Assembly (NCBI GenBank): GCA_964463355.1
Contig: CAYXBP010000009.1
Coordinates: 1 to 64,000 of the forward strand
From: Firm-04 sp964463355
Lineage (GTDB): Bacteria > Bacillota > Clostridia > Oscillospirales > Ruminococcaceae
Length of the DNA: 64,000 nt
Reading direction: 5' to 3'
In this document: one piece after another, positions 7,343 to 17,022 of the stretch
Numbering within the stretch: the first letter of the stretch is position 1
Layout of the letters: the number at the start of each line of letters is the position of its first letter
Translations under genes and position numbers: made by a program
The notes under the pieces: generated by a model
Seen by the model: only the letters and a program-made list of their open reading frames with translations
What the model was told of the DNA's origin: nothing
Databases searched by the model: none

Positions 7343-8071
7343 ATGGCTAAGGCAAAACAACCACCCATCCCTGTCGAAATGCTGCCGAAGCATATCGCTT
7401 TTATTATGGATGGAAACGGTAGGTGGGCGAAAAAACGCGGTCTGCCCCGCACCGCTGGGCATACAGAGGGCGCGAGGACATTTAAGAAAATTGTGCGCTA
7501 TTGCAAGGATATCGGCATACAGAACATTACCTTTTATGCTTTTTCTACCGAAAACTGGAAGCGTCCCGATGAAGAGGTTACTGCTATCATGAATCTCATG
7601 CGCGAGTATCTTGCAGAGGTAAGACGGTATTTAACCGAGAATACGCGGTTTATTGTGCTGGGTGATAAATCAGCGTTTTCTCCTGATCTGCGACAGAGCT
7701 TTGATGCGGTGGAGGAGGATACGAAAACTTTTACCGATATGACACTGAATCTTGCAGTCAATTACGGCGCGCGCCATGAGATGACTAGTGCTGTGCAGCA
7801 GCTTGCCAAACAGGTGCAGGCAGGTATCCTCGCGCCAGAGGATATTACTGAGGACACGATCTCGCAGGCACTGTATACCAGGGAATTGCCCGATGTGGAT
7901 TTGATGATCCGTCCAAGCGGCGAGTACCGCATCTCGAATTTTCTGCTGTGGCAGTCGGCATATGCGGAGCTGTATTTCTGCGATACGCTCTGGCCGGATT
8001 TTTCCCCGAAAAATTTGGATGCAGCACTGATTGCCTATGCAAAGCGTAACCGTCGCTTTGGCGGTGTATAA
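7343..8071 (+). CDS. uppS: Isoprenyl (undecaprenyl diphosphate) synthase
   Basis: Cis-prenyltransferase that extends farnesyl diphosphate with isopentenyl units to the C55 carrier for peptidoglycan and wall polymers. The 242-residue product has the catalytic aspartate (about Asp23) in HIAFIMDGNGRWAKKRGL, then GHTEGA, TFYAFSTENWKRP and the C-terminal RPSGEYRISNFLLWQSAYAELYF motif. Start ATG7343 follows AAAGGAG with an 8-base spacer; an upstream in-frame alternative at 7310 overlaps the preceding hairpin tail. Confidence 0.97.
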   Translation: MAKAKQPPIPVEMLPKHIAFIMDGNGRWAKKRGLPRTAGHTEGARTFKKIVRYCKDIGIQNITFYAFSTENWKRPDEEVTAIMNLMREYLAEVRRYLTENTRFIVLGDKSAFSPDLRQSFDAVEEDTKTFTDMTLNLAVNYGARHEMTSAVQQLAKQVQAGILAPEDITEDTISQALYTRELPDVDLMIRPSGEYRISNFLLWQSAYAELYFCDTLWPDFSPKNLDAALIAYAKRNRRFGGV

Positions 8072-8166
8072 AACCTCATTCGATTCGGTAACATCGTATA
8101 GAGCCGATGGTGCAATACGCCGATAGGCGTGCAGGCAAATTCTGTGCGATGCTGCCTTCAACACTG

Positions 8167-8200
8167 AAAGGAGTGCGGCAATTGGAATGCCGCTAATAAC
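8167..8200 (+). promoter_or_regulatory. Shine-Dalgarno site bridged to the cdsA start by a spacer hairpin
   Basis: AAAGGAG at 8167-8173 is 27 bases from ATG8201, too far for normal initiation. The spacer holds a perfect 6-bp hairpin, GCGGCA (8175-8180) with TGCCGC (8188-8193). Folding it leaves T8174 plus 8194-8200, an effective spacing of 8 bases. Confidence 0.6.
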
Positions 8201-9034
8201 ATGGCTACTCGATTGATTTCCGCCGGTATCGGCATTGTACTTGCTCTCATCGTTCTGTTTCTGCACAATACCGTGTTGTTTCCCATTGCCGTAGGCATTG
8301 TGTCTGCCATTGGTCTGTTTGAACTGTATCGTGTATTGCGTCTGCAACGTTACCCCCTCAGCTTTTGTGCTGGACTGCTTTACGCGCTGGTGGTACCCTC
8401 TATGGCTGTGGGTAGCCTTGCAAAATTTCGTATGCTACTAACTGTTTTCTGCCTGTCTGTGATGATGTTCGACTATATTCGCCACAAAACCAAGATGGCT
8501 GCACGCAGCTTTTTCGGTATGGTGGTTGGAATGCTCTTGATTCCAGGCGCGATGTCTTCGGCAGTAATACTGAATTTTAGCCATGAAAAGCATGGCGTAA
8601 TCTATGTGGTGCTTGCGCTGATGGGCGCATGGATTGCGGATTCTGGTGCATATTTTGCAGGCAGCTTTTGGGGCAGACATAAGCTTTGCCCTGAAATAAG
8701 CCCCAAAAAGACTGTTGAAGGCTTCATCGGCGGAATTGTTTGCGATGTGGTGGTGTTTCTGGTGTTCAATATCGTCTACGCCGCTGTGATGAAGCAGCAA
8801 GGCACACCCGTTACATACAGCATCTTTGCAACGATCATGCTTGCCATGGCTTGCGCGATTCTGGGTACGGTGGGCGATTTGACTGCATCTGTGCTGAAAC
8901 GGCAGCTGGAAATCAAGGATTACGGTACCATAATGCCTGGTCATGGCGGCATATTGGATCGCTTTGACAGTGTTTTGCTGGTTCTGCCGTTTTTCAATGC
9001 ATATATTACTGCTGTGGGATTCTTCCGCAGTTGA
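8201..9034 (+). CDS. cdsA: Phosphatidate cytidylyltransferase (CDP-diacylglycerol synthase)
   Basis: Integral membrane enzyme making CDP-diacylglycerol from phosphatidate and CTP, the branch point of phospholipid synthesis. The 277-residue protein has about eight hydrophobic segments and the C-terminal family signature GDLTASVLKRQLEIKDYG followed by PGHGGILDRFDS, with WIADSGAYFAG in the middle. Start ATG8201 is the only suitable one; the good SD lies 27 bases upstream across a hairpin (separate entry). The 129-base gap after uppS contains several further short inverted repeats. dxr begins 18 bases downstream. Confidence 0.97.
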   Translation: MATRLISAGIGIVLALIVLFLHNTVLFPIAVGIVSAIGLFELYRVLRLQRYPLSFCAGLLYALVVPSMAVGSLAKFRMLLTVFCLSVMMFDYIRHKTKMAARSFFGMVVGMLLIPGAMSSAVILNFSHEKHGVIYVVLALMGAWIADSGAYFAGSFWGRHKLCPEISPKKTVEGFIGGIVCDVVVFLVFNIVYAAVMKQQGTPVTYSIFATIMLAMACAILGTVGDLTASVLKRQLEIKDYGTIMPGHGGILDRFDSVLLVLPFFNAYITAVGFFRS

Positions 9035-9052
9035 GTGAAATGAGGAAATAAT

Positions 9053-10198
9053 ATGAATAGCGTTGCGATTCTTGGTTCAACAGGCAGTATCGGTACACAG
9101 GCAATTGCGGTTGCACAAATGCACGGCTTGCAGGTGACTGCGTTGGCTGCCAACACCAATGTGGAGAAGCTTGTTGCACAGGCAAAGGAACTGCATCCAC
9201 AGCTGCTTTGCATCGGCGATGCATCCCGATATCCGCAATTAAAGGAGGCGGCTGCCGGTTTGGGTTGCCGCCTTTTGGCAGGCATTGACGGCTTGTGCGA
9301 GATTGCTGCGGATGATAGTACGGAGATCTTGCTTAATGCTGTGGTGGGCATGGTAGGATTACGTCCCACACTAGCAGCTATTGCCGCCAAAAAACCCATT
9401 GCCCTTGCCAATAAGGAAACGCTTGTGGCGGGAGGCAGCCTTGTGATGGAAGCCGCCGCAAACAATCAGGTGCCGATTTACCCTGTTGACAGCGAGCATT
9501 CTGCGATTTTTCAGTGCTTGCAGGGAAACCACAGAAGTCAGTTGAAAAAAATCATATTGACAGCTTCTGGCGGCCCCTTTTTTGGCAAAACCAAGGCAGA
9601 TTTGGAGCATATCACTGTGGAGCAGGCTTTGCAGCATCCCAACTGGAGCATGGGTCGCAAGATCACCATTGATTCGGCAACACTGATGAATAAAGGGTTG
9701 GAATTTATTGAGGCAAGATGGCTCTTTGACCTTGCCCCCGACCAGATTGAGATCGTGATACACCGTCAGAGCGTGCTGCATTCAGCGGTGGTATACGATG
9801 ATGATTCGATGATTGGACAGATGGGCGTGCCAGATATGAAAATTCCCATTCAGTATGCGTTGCTGTATCCTGAACGGAAACCTTGCCCCGCAAAACCGCT
9901 TTCCCTGACCGATTACGGCACGCTGACTTTTGCCAAGCCAGATTATAATACTTTTGATTGTCTAACCGCCTGCATTCGTGCTAGTGAAATGGGTGGCTCG
10001 GCACCCTGTATTGCAAACGGTGCGAACGAGGCTGCCGTTGCGGCTTTCTTAGACAGAGAGATTCCCTTTTTGCAGATTGGCAGATTGGTGAATGCTGCCA
10101 TTGATGCACTGCCCGTTACAAGGCTGACCTGCTTTGAGGATGTCGCCAAAGCAGATACATTGGCAAGAACTTTTGTGGCAGAGCATTTGCATATGTGA
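9053..10198 (+). CDS. dxr: 1-deoxy-D-xylulose 5-phosphate reductoisomerase
   Basis: Second, committed enzyme of the MEP isoprenoid pathway, converting DXP to MEP with NADPH. The 381-residue protein shows the nucleotide-binding GSTGSIGTQA loop, LANKETLVAGG, the substrate/metal region PVDSEHSAIFQCL, ASGGPF, and HPNWSMGRKITIDSATLMNKGLE. Length is normal. GAGGAAATAAT precedes ATG9053. It sits with cdsA, rseP and ispG, linking carrier lipid and isoprenoid synthesis. Confidence 0.98.
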   Translation: MNSVAILGSTGSIGTQAIAVAQMHGLQVTALAANTNVEKLVAQAKELHPQLLCIGDASRYPQLKEAAAGLGCRLLAGIDGLCEIAADDSTEILLNAVVGMVGLRPTLAAIAAKKPIALANKETLVAGGSLVMEAAANNQVPIYPVDSEHSAIFQCLQGNHRSQLKKIILTASGGPFFGKTKADLEHITVEQALQHPNWSMGRKITIDSATLMNKGLEFIEARWLFDLAPDQIEIVIHRQSVLHSAVVYDDDSMIGQMGVPDMKIPIQYALLYPERKPCPAKPLSLTDYGTLTFAKPDYNTFDCLTACIRASEMGGSAPCIANGANEAAVAAFLDREIPFLQIGRLVNAAIDALPVTRLTCFEDVAKADTLARTFVAEHLHM

Positions 10199-10223
10199 AC
10201 TTCCCCCCTGAAAGGAGCATTGA

Positions 10224-11270
10224 ATGAATTTTCTTTCCATTTTGGCAGCGATTTTCTGCTTCGGTGTGATTATTTTCATCCATGAGTTAGGACATTTCTT
10301 TGTTGCAAAAAAATGCGGTGTTCGTGTGCTGGAGTTTGCCATCGGTATGGGGCCCGCGATCTTCTCCAAGCAGATCGGCGAGACCAAGTATGCCCTGCGC
10401 CTGCTGCCCATTGGCGGCTATTGCGCTATGGACGGCGAGGATGAATCGAAGGATGACCCCAGAGCATTTCGCAGCAGACCCGTCTGGCAGCGGATTCTGG
10501 TGACCGTTGCAGGTGCTGTGATGAATATTGTATTGGGCTTTTTCCTGCTCATCGCTACCACCTGTCTGGATACGGCAATCACTTCTACCACCGTTTCCAG
10601 CTTCCACCAGAATGCTGCCGGAGAGAACATTGCAACCTCTAATCAGTGGCTACAGAAGGATGACCGTTTTGTTTCCATCAATGGGCTGCGTATCTTTACA
10701 GCATCGGATATCTCCTATGCCCTGCAAAATGATAATTGCGAAGCTTTTACCGTGGTGGTAGAGCGCAACAGCGAGAAAATCACGCTGGAAAAAGTCAAAT
10801 TCCTTGATACCGAAACACAGGGCTTGCTGGACTTTTATGTTTACCCCAAAGAGAAAACTGTAGGTAATGTTCTGGTGCAAAGTGTCAAGGAAACGATGAC
10901 CACCGCGCGCTTAATCTGGATCTCATTGATTGATCTGGTAACGGGCAAGTACGGCTTCAACGATCTTTCTGGTGTGGTGGGCATCGTGGATAGTACCGCA
11001 GATATCGTCAATCAGGGTAGAACTTTTCGCGAAAAGTGCTATTCGCTGCTGTATATGATGTCTTTCATCACTGTCAATGTGGGTATTTTCAACCTGATTC
11101 CTTTTCCTGCACTGGATGGCGGCAGATTGGTGTTCCTCATTATTGAGGCGATTCGCCGTAAGCCCATTCAGGCAGAAACGGAGGGAAAGATCCACTTCAT
11201 TGGTCTGGCATTGCTGATGCTGTTGATGATTGCCATTACCTTCCAGGATGTGACAAGACTGTTTCGATAG
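10224..11270 (+). CDS. rseP: RIP metalloprotease, RseP/RasP family (site-2 protease)
   Basis: Intramembrane zinc protease that cuts membrane-anchored anti-sigma factors and leftover signal peptides. The 348-residue protein has the zinc motif HELGH (His20, Glu21, His24) in the first helix, a PDZ-like domain at roughly residues 115-200, and the second metal site NLIPFPALDGGRL. AAAGGAG precedes ATG10224. An ECF sigma/anti-sigma pair exists at 62541-63369, but nothing in the sequence ties it to this protease. Confidence 0.97.
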   Translation: MNFLSILAAIFCFGVIIFIHELGHFFVAKKCGVRVLEFAIGMGPAIFSKQIGETKYALRLLPIGGYCAMDGEDESKDDPRAFRSRPVWQRILVTVAGAVMNIVLGFFLLIATTCLDTAITSTTVSSFHQNAAGENIATSNQWLQKDDRFVSINGLRIFTASDISYALQNDNCEAFTVVVERNSEKITLEKVKFLDTETQGLLDFYVYPKEKTVGNVLVQSVKETMTTARLIWISLIDLVTGKYGFNDLSGVVGIVDSTADIVNQGRTFREKCYSLLYMMSFITVNVGIFNLIPFPALDGGRLVFLIIEAIRRKPIQAETEGKIHFIGLALLMLLMIAITFQDVTRLFR

Positions 11271-11296
11271 TCGGGGGACAGAAAGGGAGGCATATC

Positions 11297-11548
11297 CTGA
11301 AACAGCTGAAGTATTCCTGCCCATTCGGCTTCAATGGGATCTCCCTTGCCATTGCCGGCATTGTCACATTGCTCGTGTTGATATGTTTCTTTTTTCATTA
11401 CAATGATTATGATGTCTGGTATGTCAGTTATCTGGTGTTTTATCTGCACAATGGCAGATATACTATGCGCGTGCCCTCGGGAGAGGGCGATGCGCACAGC
11501 GTTGTGCTTTTGAGATTTCAAGGTCATACCCGTTGGCTGCTGCAATAA
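11297..11548 (+). CDS. 83-residue membrane protein with apparent CTG start, function unknown
   Basis: The frame encodes a basic N terminus (KQLKYS), one hydrophobic helix (residues 14-33, ISLAIAGIVTLLVLICFFFH), an aromatic segment (YNDYDVWYVSYLVFYLHNG) and a soluble tail ending RWLLQ. AAGGGAGG ends 6 bases before CTG11297, and no ATG, GTG or TTG exists in frame between the preceding stop and a suitable point, so CTG is the best start. It fills the gap between rseP and ispG (26 bases after rseP, 20 before ispG). Not recognised; absence of a standard start is the main doubt. Confidence 0.62.
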   Translation: MKQLKYSCPFGFNGISLAIAGIVTLLVLICFFFHYNDYDVWYVSYLVFYLHNGRYTMRVPSGEGDAHSVVLLRFQGHTRWLLQ

Positions 11549-11568
11549 TATAAAGGAGTGTGTTTTTC

Positions 11569-12612
11569 ATGCGCAAACTGCACCCTGTGAAAGTTGGAAA
11601 CTGTCTGTTGGATGGCAGGCATATTTACATACAATCCATGCTTAATACCCGTTCTGATGATATCGAAGGAACAGTAGCGCAAGCCATTGCTTTGGAAAAA
11701 GCAGGCTGCGAGATTATTCGTGCTGCTATTCCAGATGAAAAAGCAGTGGCATTGATCCCTGCAATTAAGGCTGCGGTTCGTATTCCGTTGGTGGCAGATA
11801 TCCATTTCGATTATCGTTTGGCACTGGCTGCCGCTGATGCAGGCGTGGACAAGATCCGCATTAATCCTGGTAATATAGGCGATATGGACAGAGTCAAGGC
11901 TGTGGCAGATAAGTGCCGTCAGAAGCAGATTCCGATTCGTATTGGTGTCAATAGTGGCTCGCTGGAAAAATCGCTGCTGAAAAAATACGGTAGCCCCACC
12001 CCTGAAGCAATGGTGGAAAGTGCAATGGCGCACGCGAGCTTGCTGGAGCGTTTTGATTTTCATGATATTGTGGTTTCCATTAAGTCCTCAGATGTAAAGA
12101 ACATGATCGCATGCTATCGCCTTGCAGCCGAAAAAACCGATTATCCACTGCATCTCGGCGTAACCGAAGCAGGCACTGCGCATATGGGTATGATCAAATC
12201 GGCGGCAGGTATCGGCTCGCTGCTTTGTGATGGCATTGGCGAAACCATTCGCATCTCGCTGACCGCTAACCCTGTGCAAGAGGTGGAAGCTGCCATTGAT
12301 CTGCTGAAAGCACTTGGGCTGCGGAAAGGTGTGACATTGGTTTCCTGCCCTACCTGTGGCAGAACGCGTATTGATCTGATTGGTGCGGCAAATGCCGTGG
12401 AGCAAGCACTGCGTGGTTGCCGCAAGAATATCAAAGTTGCTGTCATGGGCTGTATCGTCAACGGTCCCGGTGAAGCAAGAGAAGCGGATATCGGTATTGC
12501 CGGCGGCGATGGTTGCGCGGTGCTGTTTCGCAAGGATGAGATTCTGGGTAAAGTGCCTGAATCGGAGATTGTGCCTGCGCTGCTTGCCGAGATTGATAAG
12601 CTGCCCGATTGA
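11569..12612 (+). CDS. ispG: 4-hydroxy-3-methylbut-2-enyl diphosphate synthase
   Basis: Iron-sulfur enzyme of the MEP pathway that reductively opens MEcPP to HMBPP. The 347-residue protein has an N-terminal TIM-barrel-like domain (IQSMLNTRSDD, PLVADIHFDYRLA, KIRINPGNIG) and the C-terminal 4Fe-4S domain with SCPTCGRTRIDL and VMGCIVNGPGEAREAD supplying the cluster cysteines. AAAGGAG precedes ATG11569; an in-frame GTG at 11560 lies too close to the SD. polC follows 18 bases later. Confidence 0.97.
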   Translation: MRKLHPVKVGNCLLDGRHIYIQSMLNTRSDDIEGTVAQAIALEKAGCEIIRAAIPDEKAVALIPAIKAAVRIPLVADIHFDYRLALAAADAGVDKIRINPGNIGDMDRVKAVADKCRQKQIPIRIGVNSGSLEKSLLKKYGSPTPEAMVESAMAHASLLERFDFHDIVVSIKSSDVKNMIACYRLAAEKTDYPLHLGVTEAGTAHMGMIKSAAGIGSLLCDGIGETIRISLTANPVQEVEAAIDLLKALGLRKGVTLVSCPTCGRTRIDLIGAANAVEQALRGCRKNIKVAVMGCIVNGPGEAREADIGIAGGDGCAVLFRKDEILGKVPESEIVPALLAEIDKLPD

Positions 12613-12630
12613 CAGAAAGGATTTGTTTTC

Positions 12631-15600
12631 ATGCTGCAAACCCTACGGGATTTTCTGCGCGAATATGGTGCCAAATTGCCCGAGCTTGTGCTTGCGGGCA
12701 AAGTGCGCCGCGTGATGGCCAATCACGACCGCACTAAGCTGTATCTGGAAACGGAATTTGATGCGCCGATTCCCTTTGCGGTGATTTCACAATTTGAATC
12801 GGAAGTGGCAGACCGCTTGAATATTTCGGCGGTTCGGTTGCTTTGCCGTTACCCAGCCGAGTGCTTCTGTACCGATGTGCTTGCTGATTTGTTTTTATCC
12901 CTGCGCCGAGATCTGCCTATGATGAACGGTTTTCTTGACGATGCAGGGCTGCAATTGGATATGGAAAACCAATTGTTGACGATCACCTTGTGCCATGGCG
13001 GTGTGGATATTCTCGAATCCACCCATTTTCGCGATGAGCTTGCAAGAGCTGTGCGTACCATCTATTCTGTGGGATTGCAAATCCAGTTTGATGGCGGTGT
13101 GCAGCATATCACGCCTGAGGCGCATGATACCATGCAAGAAGAGATTTTGGCAACGTTGCCTCCCCCTGAAGCACAGCCTGCCGACTCGAAACAGCCTGAA
13201 TCTGTTCCTGTGTTTTCTTCCCTTGCTTCTGCCCCCGATGATGCTGCACCCATTCAGCCAGTGATGCCCTCCAAAGAAGATTTATCGGTCATTTATGGCA
13301 GAACAATCAAGGAAAAACCTGTCAGCATCGGCGAGGTGGTGAAGAATCTAAGCACTGCGGGCAGAGTATGCATCGCCTGCGAAGTGTTTGGCGATATCGA
13401 CACGCGTGCCCTTAAAAATGGCAAAACGCTGCTGACTTTTCCCGTGACAGATTATACGGGCAGCGTGCTGGTCAAGATGTTTCTGGATGATGACAAACTT
13501 GCGGATTTCCCTCAGAAATCGTGCAAAAAGGGTGCAAATCTGCTGATTTATGGTGCAATCGCCTATGATGACTACGACCATGATATAACCATCAAGCCAA
13601 CTGGTATCAGCACATATACGCCACCAAAGCGTACCGACGATGCTCCCATCAAGCGTGTGGAATTGCATATGCATACCAATATGTCCGCTATGGATGCCGT
13701 CAGTTCGGCAACTGCGCTCATAGAGCGTGCCCATGAATGGGGGCATCGCGCTGTTGCTATAACCGATCACGGTGTGGTGCAGGCGTTTCCAGAAGCGATG
13801 AACGCTACAGCCAAGATGAAGGATTTTCGCGTAATCTATGGCTGCGAGGCATATGTGGTCAATGATCTGGAAACAGCGATGGCAATTGATGTTCCTGACC
13901 CACGAAGTATTCACGATGAAGTGATCGTGTTTGATGTGGAAACTACGGGCCTTTCGCCTGCGGATGACCGTTTGACAGAGATCGGCGCGGTAAAAGTGCG
14001 CGATCTCAAGGTGGTGGATAGCTTTTGCACTTTTGTGAATCCGCAGCGGCATATTCCTGATAAGATTACTGAGCTGACAGGCATTACTGATGAAATGGTT
14101 AGGGATGCCCCGGATGAAGCCAGAGCTGTAGCCGATTTTATGGCGTTCTGCGGGGAACACCCAGTTTTGATCGCTCATAATGCAAACTTTGATACTGCTT
14201 TTTTGCGCAATATCTTCAAACGCTGCAATATGCAGTACGATTTTGTTACACTGGATACCCTTGTGCTTTGTCGCGCCATGCTGCCCGAACTTGCAAAGCA
14301 TAAGCTGAATGTGGTGGCAAAGCACTTGAAGCTTGGTAAATTTGATCATCACCGCGCCAGCGATGATGCCTGTATGCTTGCTAAAATCTATATTACGCTG
14401 ATGGAACGGTTGGAGAAAAAACAGGATGTGCACACCTTTGCGGAGTTGAATACCAAACTGCCCACGATTGATCCCAAAAAGTTGAAATCGTTTCACCAGA
14501 TTATTTTGGCAAAGAATCAGACGGGCATGAAGAATCTTTACCGACTGGTTTCGTACAGTCAGCTGGATTATTTCTATAAAAAGCCGTTGATTCCCAAATC
14601 GGTTCTGCAACAGCATAGAGAAGGCTTGATTTTTGGCAGTGCTTGTGAGGCAGGGGAACTGTTTCAGGCAATGCTGGATGGAAAATCGGATCAGGAACTG
14701 GTAAAGCTTGCCGCTTTCTATGATTATCTGGAAATCCAACCCATTGCCAATAACCGCTTCATGCTGCGCAGCGATAAGTATTCTGCCCGTACTGAGGAGG
14801 ATTTGCGCAATTACAACCGCCGTATTCTTGCAATTGGGGATAAGGCTGGGCTTCCTGTGGTGGCAACCTGTGATGTGCATTTCATGGACGAAAAAGATGC
14901 CATTTACCGTGAGATTTTGCAATCGGGCAATGGCTTTGACGATGCGGGAGAACAAGCACCGCTGTATTTCCGCACCACTGATGAGATGCTGGAAGAATTT
15001 GATTATCTCGGCGAACGTGCCTATGAGGTTGTAGTGGAAAATCCAAACCGTATTGCCGATAAGATTGATGCGTGCCATGCCATCCCCAAAGGCACTTTTA
15101 CCCCCTCCATTCCTGGTTCTGAGGAGGATCTGACGCGCATTACCACTGAAACAGCAGAAAGCATTTACGGTTCCCCCTTGCCTGAGATCGTACAAAAGCG
15201 TTTGGATAGAGAACTTGGCTCCATCATCAAGCATGGCTTTTCGGTGCTGTATATGATTGCCCAAAAGCTGGTTGCCAATTCTGAGGCGCATGGCTACATG
15301 GTCGGTTCCAGAGGGTCAGTCGGTTCTTCCTTTGTGGCAAGTATGGCGGGTATTTCTGAGGTGAATCCGCTGGTGCCCCATTATGTCTGCAAAAAATGTA
15401 AGTACTCCGAATTTGATACGACTGGTAAGTACGGTTCAGGATTTGATCTTCCTCCGAAGAACTGTCCCAATTGCGGCGAGGAACTCAAACGTGATGGACA
15501 TGATATTCCCTTTGAAACATTCCTTGGCTTTGACGGTGACAAGGCACCGGATATTGACCAGAATTTTTCCAGTGAGTTTCAGTCTGAATCCCACCGCTAT

Positions 15601-16992
15601 ACCGAAGAATTATTTGGTCGTGCCAATGTGTTTAAGGCAGGTACCATTTCGGGCGTGAAAGACAAGATCGCCTACGGCTATGTCAAGCATTATCTGGAGG
15701 ATTGTGGCATCTCTGTGAACAACAGCGAGGTGAATCGTCTGGTGGCAGGCTGCGTGGGTGTTAAGAAAACTACAGGGCAGCATCCTGGCGGTATGGTCGT
15801 AATCCCAGAAGATTTTGATATCTTTGATTTTACCCCTGTGCAGCAGCCTGGCGAACCTGCTGAAGATGACGATGCGGAACAGATTATCACCACCCATTTC
15901 GATTTCCACAGTCTGCATGATACGATTCTGAAACTGGACGAGCTGGGCCATGTTGTGCCGACCTTTTATAAGCACTTGGAGGATGCAACTGGTCTGAAAA
16001 TCGATGATATTCCTGCTACTGATCCCAAGGTTCTGCAAATGTGTACTGATTGTTCTGTGCTGGGGGTGACTCCCGAGGAGATTTACTGCAAAACAGGCAG
16101 TTTGGGTATTCCCGAAATGGGTACGGGCTTTACAATCGGTATGCTGTTGGATGCGAAACCCAAGCTGTTTTCCGACTTTTTGCAGATATCGGGGCTATCT
16201 CATGGAACGGATGTGTGGCTGGGCAATGCGCAGGAATTGATCGCTAATGGTACCTGCACTATTTCTGATGTGATTGGAACGCGTGATAGCATCATGACCT
16301 ACTTGTTGTACCATGATGTGCCGCCCAAAGAGGCGTTTCAGATTATGGAGGATACCCGTAAGGGCAAAGCCCCTAAAACTTTTACCCCCGAACGCATCGA
16401 GATGCTGCGAGAGCATAATGTTCCTGATTGGTATATCGAAAGCTGCCTGAAGATCAAGTATATGTTTCCAAAGGCGCACGCAACGGCATATGTCATCGCC
16501 GCGATAAAGCTGGGATGGTTCAAGCTGTATCGTCCACTTGAATTTTATGCAACGTATTTTACAGTGCGCGGCGGCGATTTTGATGTGGAACTTGCTGTTG
16601 CTGGTATACAGGCGGTGCGTAATAAAATTGATGAACTGGAGCGTAAGGGCAAGAAAGAACGTTCTAAAAAGGAAAATGACCTGATGGATATTTTGCTGAT
16701 CGTGAATGAGATGCTCAGTCGCGGTTATAGCTTTTTGCCTGTAGATCTGTACCGTTCCGAGGCGACGCGATATAAAATTGAGGACGGTAAGGTGCGAATC
16801 CCCTTTGGTGCCATTACCGGCATCGGCACTAAGGCTGCTGAGAAGCTCTACGAAACGGCACAGAAGGGCGATTTCATTTCCGTTGAAGAATTTCAGACCC
16901 AAAGTGCTGCATCAAAAGCAACAATCGAAACTTTGGATGCTTTGGGTGCTTTGGGTAATCTGCCAAAATCCAATCAGCTTTCTCTGTTTTGA
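12631..16992 (+). CDS. polC: DNA polymerase III alpha subunit, PolC type
   Basis: Replicative polymerase of low-GC Gram-positives with built-in proofreading. The 1453-residue protein shows, in order: an N-terminal PolC domain; an OB-fold (about residues 225-330); the split PHP domain starting HMHTNMSAMDAVSS near residue 350; the inserted DEDDh exonuclease at about 430-600 (VFDVETTGLSPADDRLTEIGAV, AHNANFDTAFL, HHRASDDA); PHP part two; the polymerase with a four-cysteine zinc site (CKKCKYSEF, CPNCGEEL) and GDKAPDIDQNFSSEFQ; and a C-terminal segment ending NQLSLF. AGAAAGGATT precedes ATG12631. Confidence 0.98.
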   Translation: MLQTLRDFLREYGAKLPELVLAGKVRRVMANHDRTKLYLETEFDAPIPFAVISQFESEVADRLNISAVRLLCRYPAECFCTDVLADLFLSLRRDLPMMNGFLDDAGLQLDMENQLLTITLCHGGVDILESTHFRDELARAVRTIYSVGLQIQFDGGVQHITPEAHDTMQEEILATLPPPEAQPADSKQPESVPVFSSLASAPDDAAPIQPVMPSKEDLSVIYGRTIKEKPVSIGEVVKNLSTAGRVCIACEVFGDIDTRALKNGKTLLTFPVTDYTGSVLVKMFLDDDKLADFPQKSCKKGANLLIYGAIAYDDYDHDITIKPTGISTYTPPKRTDDAPIKRVELHMHTNMSAMDAVSSATALIERAHEWGHRAVAITDHGVVQAFPEAMNATAKMKDFRVIYGCEAYVVNDLETAMAIDVPDPRSIHDEVIVFDVETTGLSPADDRLTEIGAVKVRDLKVVDSFCTFVNPQRHIPDKITELTGITDEMVRDAPDEARAVADFMAFCGEHPVLIAHNANFDTAFLRNIFKRCNMQYDFVTLDTLVLCRAMLPELAKHKLNVVAKHLKLGKFDHHRASDDACMLAKIYITLMERLEKKQDVHTFAELNTKLPTIDPKKLKSFHQIILAKNQTGMKNLYRLVSYSQLDYFYKKPLIPKSVLQQHREGLIFGSACEAGELFQAMLDGKSDQELVKLAAFYDYLEIQPIANNRFMLRSDKYSARTEEDLRNYNRRILAIGDKAGLPVVATCDVHFMDEKDAIYREILQSGNGFDDAGEQAPLYFRTTDEMLEEFDYLGERAYEVVVENPNRIADKIDACHAIPKGTFTPSIPGSEEDLTRITTETAESIYGSPLPEIVQKRLDRELGSIIKHGFSVLYMIAQKLVANSEAHGYMVGSRGSVGSSFVASMAGISEVNPLVPHYVCKKCKYSEFDTTGKYGSGFDLPPKNCPNCGEELKRDGHDIPFETFLGFDGDKAPDIDQNFSSEFQSESHRYTEELFGRANVFKAGTISGVKDKIAYGYVKHYLEDCGISVNNSEVNRLVAGCVGVKKTTGQHPGGMVVIPEDFDIFDFTPVQQPGEPAEDDDAEQIITTHFDFHSLHDTILKLDELGHVVPTFYKHLEDATGLKIDDIPATDPKVLQMCTDCSVLGVTPEEIYCKTGSLGIPEMGTGFTIGMLLDAKPKLFSDFLQISGLSHGTDVWLGNAQELIANGTCTISDVIGTRDSIMTYLLYHDVPPKEAFQIMEDTRKGKAPKTFTPERIEMLREHNVPDWYIESCLKIKYMFPKAHATAYVIAAIKLGWFKLYRPLEFYATYFTVRGGDFDVELAVAGIQAVRNKIDELERKGKKERSKKENDLMDILLIVNEMLSRGYSFLPVDLYRSEATRYKIEDGKVRIPFGAITGIGTKAAEKLYETAQKGDFISVEEFQTQSAASKATIETLDALGALGNLPKSNQLSLF

Positions 16993-16993
16993 C

Positions 16994-17022
16994 TTGACTT
17001 TTTTGCGGTAACATGGTAACAT
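16994..17022 (+). promoter_or_regulatory. Sigma-A promoter of the his operon
   Basis: TTGACT, 17 bases, TAACAT. The -10 is one of three TAACAT copies in a short tandem repeat. hisZ starts 64 bases later. Confidence 0.6.

Noticed and set aside
13348..15291. 647-codon minus-strand open frame inside polC
   Set aside because: Antisense shadow of polC without start site or recognisable sequence.
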